Shown in pieces: positions 8,376 to 16,924 of a DNA stretch of 64,000 nt. The DNA comes from Corynebacterium afermentans subsp. afermentans (GTDB lineage Bacteria; Actinomycetota; Actinomycetes; Mycobacteriales; Mycobacteriaceae). The DNA lies in NCBI RefSeq assembly GCF_030408355.1, contig NZ_CP046606.1, positions 744,001 to 808,000 on the forward strand. Reading direction: 5' to 3'. Every line of letters begins with the position of its first letter. The stretch's first letter is position 1. The translations under genes and the position numbers were made by a program. The notes below the pieces were generated by a model that ran no database searches, was not told the origin of the DNA, and saw nothing but the letters and a program-made list of their open reading frames with translations.

Positions 8376-8822
8376 ATGGTCATGCGCCGAAAGCTCGCCG
8401 CCGCAGCCAGCGTGTTCGCGCTGGCTGGCTGCGGCGCGCACGGAACCGAGATGGGGCTGCAGGACGCCGCGCTGGCCGGGGACTTCACCGTCGCGGACGT
8501 GGCGGGGCCGGACGTGGAACGCGCCTACGTGTTCTGCCCGTACACGGACAAGGCTGAAGCGCAGCGCCTCGGCTTCGACCCAGGCGACGTGCCCGGCATT
8601 GACGATGACGTCCAGGCCTGGGAGACAGCCTCCGGCATCGGGGTGATCGCAGGTGGGCGTGCGGAGATCGAGTGGTTCAACCCGCGCAAAGTCGACGCCT
8701 GCGGGCTGGAGGTGGAGCCGTACCAGGAGATCGACCCGGCGGCGACGGTGCGCGGGAGCGCCGAAACCCGCGAGTACGGAGGCGGAGAGACCGCCGAGGT
8801 CACCGTTTTGCGCTTCGAATGA
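8376..8822 (+). CDS. Hypothetical lipoprotein
   Basis: 148 aa, beginning 2 bp after the gapB stop, so co-transcribed. Residues 1-18 form a lipoprotein signal (MRRKLAAAASVFALAGC) with lipobox LAGC; a second in-frame ATG at 8382 is equally possible. The mature part is small, acidic and without a recognised domain. Its last 23 bp overlap the convergent glycosyltransferase gene. Function unknown. Confidence 0.75.
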   Translation: MVMRRKLAAAASVFALAGCGAHGTEMGLQDAALAGDFTVADVAGPDVERAYVFCPYTDKAEAQRLGFDPGDVPGIDDDVQAWETASGIGVIAGGRAEIEWFNPRKVDACGLEVEPYQEIDPAATVRGSAETREYGGGETAEVTVLRFE

Positions 8823-9930
8823 CCTCGTCGTAGTAGCCCAGCACCGTCTCGGTGGAGGCACGCCACGTCCAGCGCTCCGCCTCGGCGCGCCCGGCGGCGG
8901 ACATGCGCTCGCGCAGCTCCGGCTGCGTCAAAATACGTTCGATCTGGTCGGCCCAGGCTGTGTCCGGTGCCTCCGGGTCGACCAAGACACCGGTGTCGCC
9001 GTCAGCGACCACAAACGGCAGCCCGCCGGCGTTCGCCGCCACCACCGGCACGCCGGATGCAAATGCTTCCAGCGCGGCAAACCCCAAGGTCTCGGTGGTG
9101 GAGGGAAACAGCAGCACATCGCCCGAGGCGTAGGCTGCGCTGAGATCCGCCCCAGACAAATACCCGGTGAAGGTGGCCCAGGCGGGCGGGTCGGCGCGGA
9201 GCTCGTCGTAAAGCGGGCCCTCGCCCACAAACGCCAGGCGCGCATTGGGCACGCGCTTGCGCACCTCTTCGACGATGGGGACGCAGCGGTCCACGGATTT
9301 CTCGGCCGAGATGCGGCCGACGAAGATGACCAGGGGGTCGTCCGGATGGCCGTCGGAAAGCAGGCTGCGCATCTTTCGGGTGCGCGCTTCCGGGGTGAAG
9401 CTTTCCGTATCCACCGCCTTCGGCCATAGCCGCACGTTGTCGATGCCGTAGTCGGCGGCCTTGTCCATCATCGGGCCCGAGGTCACCATGTTCAGCCCGG
9501 CGCGGCCGTGGAAGGTGCGAAGCCCCCACTCGGCGATTGGCTTCACCCACGGGATGCCGAGTTTCAGGCAGTACTCCGGCACGTCGGTATGAAACGAGGC
9601 GACGACGGGGTAGCGGCGCGCCACCACCAACGTGGACCAGCCAGCCGTCCAGATGGGGTTGACGGCGTGCACGACGTCCGGGTTGAACTCGCGCAGGCGA
9701 CGGTAGGTTTTCGGGCCCAGCATGCCGTGCTTGACCTCCGGGTACACCTTCAAGCTGTGCGAGCGGATCGGCACAACCTCAAAGCCCGCGTACTCGGCGG
9801 GCGGGTTACCGGGCGCGAAGATGAGCACCTCGTGGCCCAGCGCCGCCAACTGGTCCAAGTGGCGGGTGGTGCGGGTGACCACGCCGTCGATTTTGGGCAG
9901 GAAGACCTCGGTGAGAAGCGCGATGCGCAT
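8800..9930 (-). CDS. sqdX: GT4 glycosyltransferase, probable sulfoquinovosyltransferase (SQD2/SqdX-like)
   Basis: 376 aa GT4 retaining glycosyltransferase (GT-B fold). It starts at ATG 9930, the base after the sqdB stop, so the two form one transcript. The central segment VRLWPKAVDTESFTP and the following PLVIFVGRISAEKS closely follow plant/cyanobacterial SQD2 (LRLWNKGVDSESF, PLVIHVGRIGVEKS), and the C-terminal donor-binding motif is TETLGFAALEAF. The proposed role is transfer of sulfoquinovose from UDP-sulfoquinovose to diacylglycerol at the inner membrane. The alternative is a mannosyltransferase of the MgtA/PimB group, which is similar in fold; linkage to sqdB favours the sulfolipid role. 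Confidence 0.72.
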   Translation of the reverse strand: MRIALLTEVFLPKIDGVVTRTTRHLDQLAALGHEVLIFAPGNPPAEYAGFEVVPIRSHSLKVYPEVKHGMLGPKTYRRLREFNPDVVHAVNPIWTAGWSTLVVARRYPVVASFHTDVPEYCLKLGIPWVKPIAEWGLRTFHGRAGLNMVTSGPMMDKAADYGIDNVRLWPKAVDTESFTPEARTRKMRSLLSDGHPDDPLVIFVGRISAEKSVDRCVPIVEEVRKRVPNARLAFVGEGPLYDELRADPPAWATFTGYLSGADLSAAYASGDVLLFPSTTETLGFAALEAFASGVPVVAANAGGLPFVVADGDTGVLVDPEAPDTAWADQIERILTQPELRERMSAAGRAEAERWTWRASTETVLGYYDEVIRSAKR

Positions 9931-11127
9931 CTACTTCTCGCCCTGCGGCACGCCGGCGGACTGCGCGGCGGTCCACAACGAGCGCGCCGGGATCTTCGAG
10001 CGGTCCGCGCGGTCGGCGTACTTTTTCGCCACGTCTTCGACCTCCACCAGCAGGCCTTCTTCCAGCTTCGTCGGCTCCAGGCCGAGATCGAGGAAGGCGT
10101 CGTTGACCACGTGGAGTTCGTTCTCCGCGGACTCCTTGCGCGGGTTGGGCACCATCTGCACCTCGGCGTCCGCGATCTTTGCGACGAGCTCCGCCAGATC
10201 CCGCACCCTGTGCGTCTCCGTCATCTGGTTGAAGATCTTCACGCGCTCGCCGCGCGCCGGTGGGTTCTCCACCGCCAGCTGGATGCAGCGCGCCATGTCG
10301 CGGATGTGGATGAACGCGCGGGTCTGCCCGCCGGTGCCGTGCACGGTCAGCGGGTAGCCGATAGCGGCCTGCATGAGGAAGCGGTTGAGCACGGTGCCGT
10401 AGTCGCCGTCGTAGTCGAAACGGTTGATCAGGCGCTCGTCGCGAAGCGTCTGCGGGGTGTGGGTGCCCCAGATGATGCCCTGGTGCAGGTCCGTGATCCG
10501 CAGCTCGTCGTTCTTGGCGTAGTACGCAAACAGGTGCTGGTCCAACACCTTGGTCATGTGGTAGATCGAGCCCGGGTTGGTGGGGTAGAGGATCTGCTGT
10601 TCCACAATGCCGTTTTCGCCCGCGTCCACCTGCACATCAAGGTAGCCCTCCGGGATTTTCATGCCGGCGGTGCCGTAGCCGTAGACTCCCATGGTGCCCA
10701 GGTGCACGACGTGGATGTCTTGGCCGGATTCCACGATCGCGGTGAGCAGGTTGTGTGTGGCGTTGACGTTGTTGTCCACGGTGTAGCGCTTGTTGCGCGG
10801 GGACTTCATAGAGTACGGCGCGGCGCGCTGCTCGGCGAAGTGGATCACCGTGTCCGGCTCGTAATCCTTCAGGAAAGCCAGCAGTGCGTCGTAGTCCTGG
10901 GCTACGTCGATGTTTTCGTAGCCGATCGTATTGCCGGAGACCTCGTTCCAGGCCGACAGCCGCTCGTCGATAGTCGCGATCGGCGTCAGCGACTCCGCGT
11001 CGAGCTCTTCGTCGATGCGGCGCCGCGACAGGTTGTCCACGATCGTGACCTCGTGTCCGAGGTCTGAAAGGTGCAGGGACGCGGGCCAGCCACAGAATCC
11101 GTCGCCGCCCAGAACTGCAATTTTCAC
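9931..11127 (-). CDS. sqdB: UDP-sulfoquinovose synthase (SQD1/SqdB)
   Basis: 398 aa from GTG 11127 (AAAGGTGAG upstream). It is an extended SDR with GGDGFCGWPASLHL at the NAD-binding end. The residues reported for Arabidopsis SQD1 have counterparts: R101 in EQRAAPYSM, T145 in HLGTMGVYG, and Y189-H190-xx-K193 (YHMTK), where the His after the catalytic Tyr is an SQD1 trait. GTVLNRFLMQAAIGYPLTVHG and GGQTRAFIHIRD also match SQD1. The enzyme combines UDP-glucose and sulfite to UDP-sulfoquinovose. It heads the two-gene operon with the adjacent glycosyltransferase. Confidence 0.87.
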   Translation of the reverse strand: MKIAVLGGDGFCGWPASLHLSDLGHEVTIVDNLSRRRIDEELDAESLTPIATIDERLSAWNEVSGNTIGYENIDVAQDYDALLAFLKDYEPDTVIHFAEQRAAPYSMKSPRNKRYTVDNNVNATHNLLTAIVESGQDIHVVHLGTMGVYGYGTAGMKIPEGYLDVQVDAGENGIVEQQILYPTNPGSIYHMTKVLDQHLFAYYAKNDELRITDLHQGIIWGTHTPQTLRDERLINRFDYDGDYGTVLNRFLMQAAIGYPLTVHGTGGQTRAFIHIRDMARCIQLAVENPPARGERVKIFNQMTETHRVRDLAELVAKIADAEVQMVPNPRKESAENELHVVNDAFLDLGLEPTKLEEGLLVEVEDVAKKYADRADRSKIPARSLWTAAQSAGVPQGEK

Positions 11128-11374
11128 TAAAACTCACCTTTCTACGAGCGTATTTCCACATACGTTACCGCTGTCTGCGAACGGACGTTGGACGAACCCT
11201 CCAAAGACTACTTCAGCCCTCATACAATCCGGGATGCGCATCGCCTACCGATGACCGAAGGAGCTCTCATAGCGAAGTGCGTCGTCGTGCCCGCGCTCGA
11301 GGAGTCGCCCCCTTCGCCTCGATCGCTTGGGGCCGACGAGCGTGTGCCACCCAAACACCGTATGGAAAGACTCG
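11128..11374. other. Intergenic region upstream of sqdB
   Basis: 247 bp between two minus-strand genes. It should hold the sqdB promoter; a short inverted repeat CGTAT-N6-ATACG lies near 11149-11165, close to the SD. A 76-codon plus-strand open frame (11188-11418) has no domain, biased composition and overlaps the next gene, so I do not call it. Nothing else recognised. Confidence 0.5.
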
Positions 11375-12172
11375 CTACGATGCCTGCTCCCCGTAGTAGC
11401 GCTTCAGGTACGCGATAGCCTGGTCGATGGCGTGGTGGGTGTCCACCGCCTCCATCGACGGCAGGCCCTCGGAACGGAACTGCGGGCCCAGGTTCTTAAA
11501 CGGGCTGATGGTGCGATCTTCGTGCATGGCCGCGTGGATGGACTCTAGGATGTCGTTGATCCTGCGCGCGACGATTTTCTTCTGGGCGCGGTTGAAGGTG
11601 GGTGGGGCGAAGGGGTTGTCGTCGATAAGCATGTGCCCCGAAAGCCTGCTCACGCGCGGGTCGAACGCGAACACCGCAACCGGGAACGTGAAATCAGAAT
11701 TCATGTTCGGGCGGAACTCGATGCAAAACGTGGTGTAAAGCGCGTTGTCCTGCGAATCCTGCAGCATCGCCACCGTGGCGGTAGTCATGTCCTCCGCCTC
11801 GAACGATGCCCGGCGCTTCAGCGCGAACGCGGGGTCCTGCGGCTCGGTGATTTTCACCGTTTTGTCGTCGAGCGCGACGAGGATGCGGCCCAGCTCGGCG
11901 ACCACGTTCGCGGCGTCTTCGGACGAGTACCACTCGGGCGCCTGTGGGCTGCCGGGCTGCAGCATCGCCAGTTCAACCTCGTGGGAGTCGATGTCGTGCA
12001 CGATCACGGCGACGCGCAGGCCGGTGTCGATGACGTAGTCGGCGTCTAAGTGGCGGGCGATGTCTTCGTCGAAGTACGGGTCGTCCTGCTCGAGCCCGAG
12101 GTCGTCGGCGAGGTCCGCCGCCTCGTCGTCGTAGGTGTCCAGGTAGTACAGCTCGTAGGTATCAAATCGCAT
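11375..12172 (-). CDS. Hypothetical cytoplasmic protein
   Basis: 265 aa, acidic, no signal peptide or membrane helix, start ATG 12172 (MRFDTYELYYLDTYDDEAAD). Alternating hydrophobic stretches (YVIDTGLRVAVIVHDIDSHEVELAML; FTFPVAVFAFDPRVSRL) suggest a mixed alpha/beta protein. I do not recognise a family. Codon use and GC resemble neighbours, so it looks native. It stands alone, followed downstream by sqdB 247 bp away. Confidence 0.75.
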   Translation of the reverse strand: MRFDTYELYYLDTYDDEAADLADDLGLEQDDPYFDEDIARHLDADYVIDTGLRVAVIVHDIDSHEVELAMLQPGSPQAPEWYSSEDAANVVAELGRILVALDDKTVKITEPQDPAFALKRRASFEAEDMTTATVAMLQDSQDNALYTTFCIEFRPNMNSDFTFPVAVFAFDPRVSRLSGHMLIDDNPFAPPTFNRAQKKIVARRINDILESIHAAMHEDRTISPFKNLGPQFRSEGLPSMEAVDTHHAIDQAIAYLKRYYGEQAS

Positions 12173-12316
12173 GGGTCCCCCCTAGGTTTCGTGCGGCAGC
12201 CCCCTGCTCCCGCTTATCGACGACACTAAAGTCCGCCACCTGCCCGCGCAAGAGATCCCGTGCTCATGAAAATGCGCACTGGCGGTGGAACCGGTGCGGG
12301 CAATAACGTTGCGCGT

Positions 12317-12676
12317 ATGGATGAGCAAGCGAAGTTGGAGCGGGTCTATAGCTACCCGTTCGGCGACATTTACGGCAACTACCTGACCAAAGTGGAGCGA
12401 AAGGGCCACAGCCGCGACGAGCTGGATGACGTGCTCGGCTGGTTCACCGGGCTCGCGCCAGGCGAGCTGAAGGCGGCGGCGGAGTCGGATAAGACGCTGC
12501 GTGACTTCTTCGACGCGATCGCGCTCAACGCGAACGCCGATTTGATCACAGGGAAGGTGTGCGGCGTGCGCGTCGAGGAGGTCGAGCAGGACCTCATGCG
12601 CAAGATCCGCCAGATGGACCTGCTTGTCGACGAGCTGGCCCGCGGCAAGAAGATCACCAACATTAAGCGCGGCTAG
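12317..12676 (+). CDS. DUF2200 domain protein
   Basis: 119 aa from ATG 12317 (MDEQAKLERVYSYPFGDIYG); the open frame starts earlier but the family begins near YSYPFGDIYGNYLTKVERKG. The VERKGHSRDELDDVLGWFTG and LITGKVCGVRVEEVEQDLM...LVDELARGKKI segments match DUF2200, a small cytoplasmic family of unknown function. Its final 4 bp overlap the convergent TetR gene. Confidence 0.85.
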   Translation: MDEQAKLERVYSYPFGDIYGNYLTKVERKGHSRDELDDVLGWFTGLAPGELKAAAESDKTLRDFFDAIALNANADLITGKVCGVRVEEVEQDLMRKIRQMDLLVDELARGKKITNIKRG

Positions 12677-13260
12677 CGCATGTCGCGTAGCACCTCGAAT
12701 GCGCGTCGGACCAGAGCACGGCCGTCGTCAGCTGCGCGTGGCTCTGGCAGGGCCAAGTATGTCTTGACCGCGGTGGCGCCCGCGATGCCGTAGGCGTTGA
12801 GCAGCACTTCGGCGTCGAATGCTGTCGCGCCGGGGGTGCGCCCGCGGATACTCGCGACCATCGGCTGTGCGATTTCGCGCATGGTCTCCTCAGCAGGGGG
12901 CGCCGCGGACTCCGCGCGGGTGCGATCACTCAGCAGCACGAGAGTGGATGCAGAGTAGAGCTCGAGGCCGTCCTCCTCGAGCGCGTCGATGATGATCGCC
13001 TCAATGGCTTCGGCAGCCGAGAGTTGCTCCGGCAGAGCCACGATCTGCTCGGCGATGGTAGCGAACACTTTGCGCAGGAACTCTTCCAGCGCTTCGTCGA
13101 TGTCTGCGAAATAATTGTGGAAGGTCCGCGGGGACACGCCCGCACGCTCGGAGACTCGCGCGACGGTGGCGGCGGCCGTACCCTCTTCGAGCAGCAGGGC
13201 CGCGGCCGCCTCCGAGATGGCGCGCCGAGTCGCGGCCTTCTTCCCCTCGCGCAGGCTCAT
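12673..13260 (-). CDS. TetR-family repressor
   Basis: 195 aa. N-terminal helix-turn-helix at ~10-55 (TVARVSERAGVSPRTFHNYFADIDEAL), ligand-binding C-terminal domain. It begins 2 bp downstream of the MmpL-type transporter stop on the same strand, so it is the second gene of that operon and most likely represses it through the twin palindromes at 15622-15657. The inducer is unknown, possibly a hydrophobic compound exported by the transporter. Confidence 0.88.
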   Translation of the reverse strand: MSLREGKKAATRRAISEAAAALLLEEGTAAATVARVSERAGVSPRTFHNYFADIDEALEEFLRKVFATIAEQIVALPEQLSAAEAIEAIIIDALEEDGLELYSASTLVLLSDRTRAESAAPPAEETMREIAQPMVASIRGRTPGATAFDAEVLLNAYGIAGATAVKTYLALPEPRAADDGRALVRRAFEVLRDMR

Positions 13261-13262
13261 AG

Positions 13263-15620
13263 CTACACCTTAACCGGCTCAGCGCCTGGAGTTTCGTTGT
13301 GGTGCAGCTTCTCGCCCTCGATATCCAGATTCGGCAGCGCCTTGTCCAGCCAGCCGGGGATCTTCCAGGCGCGATTGTCCAGAATGTACATCGTGGCCGG
13401 GATCAGGGTCATGCGGACCACGAAGGCGTCGATAAGCACACCCGCGGCGAGCGCGAAGCCCATGGCCTTGATGAACGGCTCATCGATGAGCACGAACGCC
13501 GCGAACACCGAGATCATGATCAGCGCAGCCGCCGTGACCACGCGCGCACCGTGCTTGTAGCCGTTGGCCACCGCGTTGCCGGCGGTCTTGCCGCGGGAGA
13601 CGTACCCCTCACGCATGCGGGTGACCAGGAAGACTTGGTAGTCCATGGCCAAGCCGAAGGTCAGGCCGATGAGCATGATGGGCAGGAAGGACAACAGTGG
13701 CTGCGGGTCGTCGATGAGGCCGAACATACCCTCCTGGAAGATGGCCACGGTCACGCCGAACGTCGCAGCCATGGACAGCCCGAAGCCGAGCGCGGCGATC
13801 AGCGGGACCCACAGGGAACGGAACACCAGCATGAGGACGATGAACGCAAGCCCCAGGACAATGGCGATGTAGGGCACCAGCACGTCGGAAAGCATCTGCG
13901 AGATGTCGTCGAAGATCGGCGTGATTCCGGTGATGCCGAAGGTTGCGCCGGTTTCGTCCTCGAACGGCTGCTTGAACTCGCGCAGGCGCTCCAAGGTGTC
14001 GGTCGTAGCCTGGTCGGTCGCGCCCGAGTCCGGCGTGATCAGGATTTGGGCAGCGTCGAAGTTCTCAGTGGACTGGACGATCTGCGCGTTGACCACGCCC
14101 TCGGTGCCGGCGAAGTCCTGTAGCAGCGTCTGGTAGGCGCGCATGCGGTCTTGCTCATCGATATCGGCGGTGTCCACGTACGCGATCATGGGGGCATTGC
14201 GGCCGTGACCGAAGGCGTCGTCGATAAGCTCGTACGCTTCGCGCTGCGGGGAGCCCAGCTTGGCAGTGCCGTCCGTCGGCATGGCCAGGCGCAGGTTGGC
14301 GGCGGGGATAGCGAGGATGCCCAGCAGCACAACACCGGCAATGAGGTTCAGCCACGGGCGCTTACGAATCTGGCGGGCCCAGAGCAGGCCCATGGTCGGC
14401 TTTTCGTCCTCCGGGTCCGGCACCTTCGGGCCGGGAATTCGGATCGCGAACGCGCGGGAACCCAGCAAACCGAGCAAAGACGGCAGGAACGTCAGCGCCA
14501 CCAGAACTGCAATGGCGACAGTCGCCGCGGCGGCAAGTGCCATGGCGGTCAGGAACGGGATGCGGATGATCGATAGTGCGGCCAGCGCAATAAGCACAGT
14601 CGTGCCGGCGAAGACGACGGAACCGCCCGCGGTACCCAGCGCCATGCCCATGGCGTGGGCGCGCTTCGCCTTATCCATCTTCTTCAGCTCCTGCGCGAGT
14701 TCCTTAGGTGAGAGATCGTTGAGGCCGGAGGACGAAATCAGCTCGTTGCGAAAGCGCGCGACGATGAACAGGGAGTAGTCGATGCCCACGGCAAGCCCGA
14801 TCATGGACGCCAGCGTCGGGGTCATGTCGGAGATCGAGTCGGTGAACAGGGTGCCCAGCTGCACGCCGAGGATGCCCACGCCCACGCCAATAACAGCGGC
14901 GATCAACGGCAGACCGGCTGCTACCAGGGAGCCGAAGGTGACTAGCAGCACGATCGCGGCAACCGCCATGCCGATAAGCTCGGAGGTGCCGTCCATTTCC
15001 CCGGCACTGCTGAACGCGTTGCCGTTGTACTTCACGGTGAGCTCGGAGTCGTCGTAACGTTCGAGAATGCCCTCGACCTCATCGAGGGTCTCCGCCGGGA
15101 TTTCCATGATGTTGTCCTCAGCGAACGTGACGGACACAGTGCCGGTGGTTCCGTCCGGGTTCAGCGGCGACAGTGCCGCGATGTCAGCGTCGATCTGCTC
15201 CTGGGGCATACCCTGGGCCGCCTTAGCTTCGCTCATCTGCTTGGCCATGCCGCCGGCGGCGAGGACTGGGTTGACAATCGCGTCTGGATCGCGGAAATAG
15301 CCGGTGGCCTTGAGCTCGTCGAGCATCGCGTCGACCTCGGCCATCACCTCCGGGTCCTTCAGCGTCTTCTCCTCCGGTGCCTTGACCACGACGGTGCCGG
15401 AGGGCACGCTCATCGCGTCCTCGTCGGTGCCGAAGCGCTCGTTCATCTCCTCCTGCGTGACGGTGGAATCCATATCAGGCATGGAAAATGTGGGGCTGGG
15501 GGATTTTGCAAAGTTCACGGCGCCGAAACCGAGGGCGGCCAAAAGGATCAGCCAGACGGCCAAGAACGGCCAGACTTTTTTGTATGACCAGCTGCCGAGC
15601 CGGTAGAGGAATTCAGACAT
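13263..15620 (-). CDS. MMPL-family RND transporter
   Basis: 785 aa from ATG 15620 (MSEFLYRLGSWSYKKVWPFLAVW); the frame upstream of this ATG contains the operators and is non-coding. Twelve predicted TM helices in two repeats, each with the MmpL motif (VGIDYSLFIVARFR and LAMDYQVFLVTRMRE). Family members use the proton gradient to export lipids or hydrophobic drugs; in corynebacteria several flip trehalose monomycolate, but the size and the TetR partner here suit an inducible exporter. Substrate undetermined. Confidence 0.88.
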   Translation of the reverse strand: MSEFLYRLGSWSYKKVWPFLAVWLILLAALGFGAVNFAKSPSPTFSMPDMDSTVTQEEMNERFGTDEDAMSVPSGTVVVKAPEEKTLKDPEVMAEVDAMLDELKATGYFRDPDAIVNPVLAAGGMAKQMSEAKAAQGMPQEQIDADIAALSPLNPDGTTGTVSVTFAEDNIMEIPAETLDEVEGILERYDDSELTVKYNGNAFSSAGEMDGTSELIGMAVAAIVLLVTFGSLVAAGLPLIAAVIGVGVGILGVQLGTLFTDSISDMTPTLASMIGLAVGIDYSLFIVARFRNELISSSGLNDLSPKELAQELKKMDKAKRAHAMGMALGTAGGSVVFAGTTVLIALAALSIIRIPFLTAMALAAAATVAIAVLVALTFLPSLLGLLGSRAFAIRIPGPKVPDPEDEKPTMGLLWARQIRKRPWLNLIAGVVLLGILAIPAANLRLAMPTDGTAKLGSPQREAYELIDDAFGHGRNAPMIAYVDTADIDEQDRMRAYQTLLQDFAGTEGVVNAQIVQSTENFDAAQILITPDSGATDQATTDTLERLREFKQPFEDETGATFGITGITPIFDDISQMLSDVLVPYIAIVLGLAFIVLMLVFRSLWVPLIAALGFGLSMAATFGVTVAIFQEGMFGLIDDPQPLLSFLPIMLIGLTFGLAMDYQVFLVTRMREGYVSRGKTAGNAVANGYKHGARVVTAAALIMISVFAAFVLIDEPFIKAMGFALAAGVLIDAFVVRMTLIPATMYILDNRAWKIPGWLDKALPNLDIEGEKLHHNETPGAEPVKV

Positions 15621-15621
15621 G

Positions 15622-15664
15622 TTGCACACAGTACGCAAAATTGCGCAGTTCGTGCAATATCTTA
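15622..15664 (-). promoter_or_regulatory. Promoter and twin 17-bp operators of the MmpL-TetR operon
   Basis: Two related imperfect palindromes lie just before the MmpL start codon: TTGCACACAGTACGCAA (15622-15638) and TTGCGCAGTTCGTGCAA (15641-15657), centres 19 bp apart. Both have the form TTGCRCA-N3-TRYGCAA or close to it. A TAAGAT -10 box (minus strand, 15664-15659) abuts them, so bound repressor would cover the transcription start. The TetR protein of this operon is the obvious candidate; this is inference. Confidence 0.62.
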
Positions 15665-15675
15665 GGGTAGGGGTG

Positions 15676-16818
15676 CTAATCCCAGCCGGTGTCGCGCGTG
15701 CTGCGCTGGTTGAGGTGGTGGCCCATGTGAGGGATGACAAAGTTGAGCAGACCCCGGCGAGGGGAGTAGATCAGTTCCCGGTCGATAAGCTTCTGCCGCA
15801 CCATGGAGACTTGCTGAACGCGTTTGCCCAGTTGCTGTGCGATGGCCGCGCTTGGTACCGCCTGCTGACCCTCCTGTACCTCGGCCATCGCTTCGAGGTA
15901 TGCGAGCTCGGCGGCGGGCAGGTGCAGCAGCGCTGGTTGGTGGACTAAATCGCCCAGTGTTTTCAACACGTCTGGGGTCACTGCCGCGAGGTCGTCGTGG
16001 GAGACCGGCTGGTCCCGGCGGTTAGCACGCTCGAATAGGTGGTAGCCGAGGAGCTGGATCAAAAAGGGGTAGCCGCGGGTCAGCGCCGCGGCGTCCGTAA
16101 GTACCCCGTTGGGGATCTCCACGCCACCTTGCGCGGCGGTATCCCGAAGCACCGTCAGCGTTTCAGCTGGTGTCATTGGGGCGAGCACGGCGTGCTGAGC
16201 GCGGCGCAGGAACGTGGTCCCCGGGTGCTGCAGTAGTGACTCCACGCCGTCAGGCAATCCGGCGGCGGCGAAGGCGATGTCGCGCCCGTCCCGGCGCAGA
16301 TCCTGAACCGCGGCCGTGAGTTGCCACAACTCTTTCGCGTTGACGCTTTGAACTTCGTCGAGGGTAATTAGTACGCCGGATTCGGGCGGCAGCTCATCGC
16401 AAAGCGTGTTCAGCGAACCGATCAAGGAGGGAGCCGGCTTGTCCCCTGGGGCGGCAGTGGTGGAAAACCCGCCGATGCCGGAGACCGTCACGCCTGAAAT
16501 TCGGCGCCGGCCCGGATCCTGCTGCCGGAGTGTGGCGAGCGCCTGCGGGATCACGGTCGCAACTAGCGGTTCGATCAGCTCGTACGGCTGAGCGCGCAAC
16601 ACGATCCAGCCATGGCTGGCGGCTTCGTCTTCGAGCTCGTTGAGCGCGACCGTCTTACCGATGCCACGTGGCCCCGAAACGAGCAGGGTTCGCCGCGGGT
16701 CGCCGGGCCCGCCGTCCAGGCCGGCGCCGAAGTTACGTGTCAGGCTGTCGTCGCCACCGAGCACGACGGGGGAAACACCAAATGTGGGAATGAAAGGATT
16801 TCGCAACAGAACCTCCAT
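15676..16818 (-). CDS. AAA ATPase with C-terminal winged helix (ORC/CDC6-like architecture)
   Basis: 380 aa. Walker A GPRGIGKT near residues 49-56, Walker B VLITLDEVQ near 147-155, sensor region FAAAGLPDG, and a C-terminal helical/winged-helix part (SAAIAQQLGKRVQQVSMVRQKLIDRELIY). Such AAA+wH proteins are widespread, of unclear role, possibly DNA binding. The start ATG 16818 lacks a good SD, and an unusual array of short tandem repeats lies directly upstream (16819-16877). It is transcribed toward the MmpL gene, 55 bp away. Confidence 0.78.
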   Translation of the reverse strand: MEVLLRNPFIPTFGVSPVVLGGDDSLTRNFGAGLDGGPGDPRRTLLVSGPRGIGKTVALNELEDEAASHGWIVLRAQPYELIEPLVATVIPQALATLRQQDPGRRRISGVTVSGIGGFSTTAAPGDKPAPSLIGSLNTLCDELPPESGVLITLDEVQSVNAKELWQLTAAVQDLRRDGRDIAFAAAGLPDGVESLLQHPGTTFLRRAQHAVLAPMTPAETLTVLRDTAAQGGVEIPNGVLTDAAALTRGYPFLIQLLGYHLFERANRRDQPVSHDDLAAVTPDVLKTLGDLVHQPALLHLPAAELAYLEAMAEVQEGQQAVPSAAIAQQLGKRVQQVSMVRQKLIDRELIYSPRRGLLNFVIPHMGHHLNQRSTRDTGWD

Positions 16819-16877
16819 GAGTCTTTAGACTCTTTATACACGCGGAGGTCTTTATACTCTTTATACTCTTTATACTC
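16819..16877 (-). repeat. Three tandem 9-bp repeats plus inverted repeat before the AAA ATPase gene
   Basis: On the plus strand TTTATACTC is repeated three times without interruption (16851-16859, 16860-16868, 16869-16877), with a partial copy TTTATACA at 16833-16840. GAGTC-TTTA-GACTC (16819-16832), adjacent to the start codon, is an inverted repeat. Each unit read on the minus strand offers a TATAAA-like element, so copy number could change promoter strength or spacing. Confidence 0.7.
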
Positions 16878-16924
16878 GCAGCTCGGTGACGTTTTCCTGT
16901 GGAGTTCGCGGTTTTGTGAGGTTG

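Noticed and set aside
8800-9930. Annotation of the GT4 gene as mannosyltransferase MgtA
   Set aside because: Fold is compatible, but SQD2-like central motifs and direct coupling to an SQD1-type synthase fit sulfoquinovosyl transfer better. Kept as the named alternative.
9508-11067. 519-codon plus-strand open frame opposite sqdX/sqdB
   Set aside because: Repetitive His/Val/Arg composition, no domain, spans the junction of two clear genes on the other strand.
11188-11418. 76-codon open frame upstream of sqdB
   Set aside because: Overlaps the neighbouring gene's 3' end, no SD, no domain, Pro/Arg/Ser-biased.
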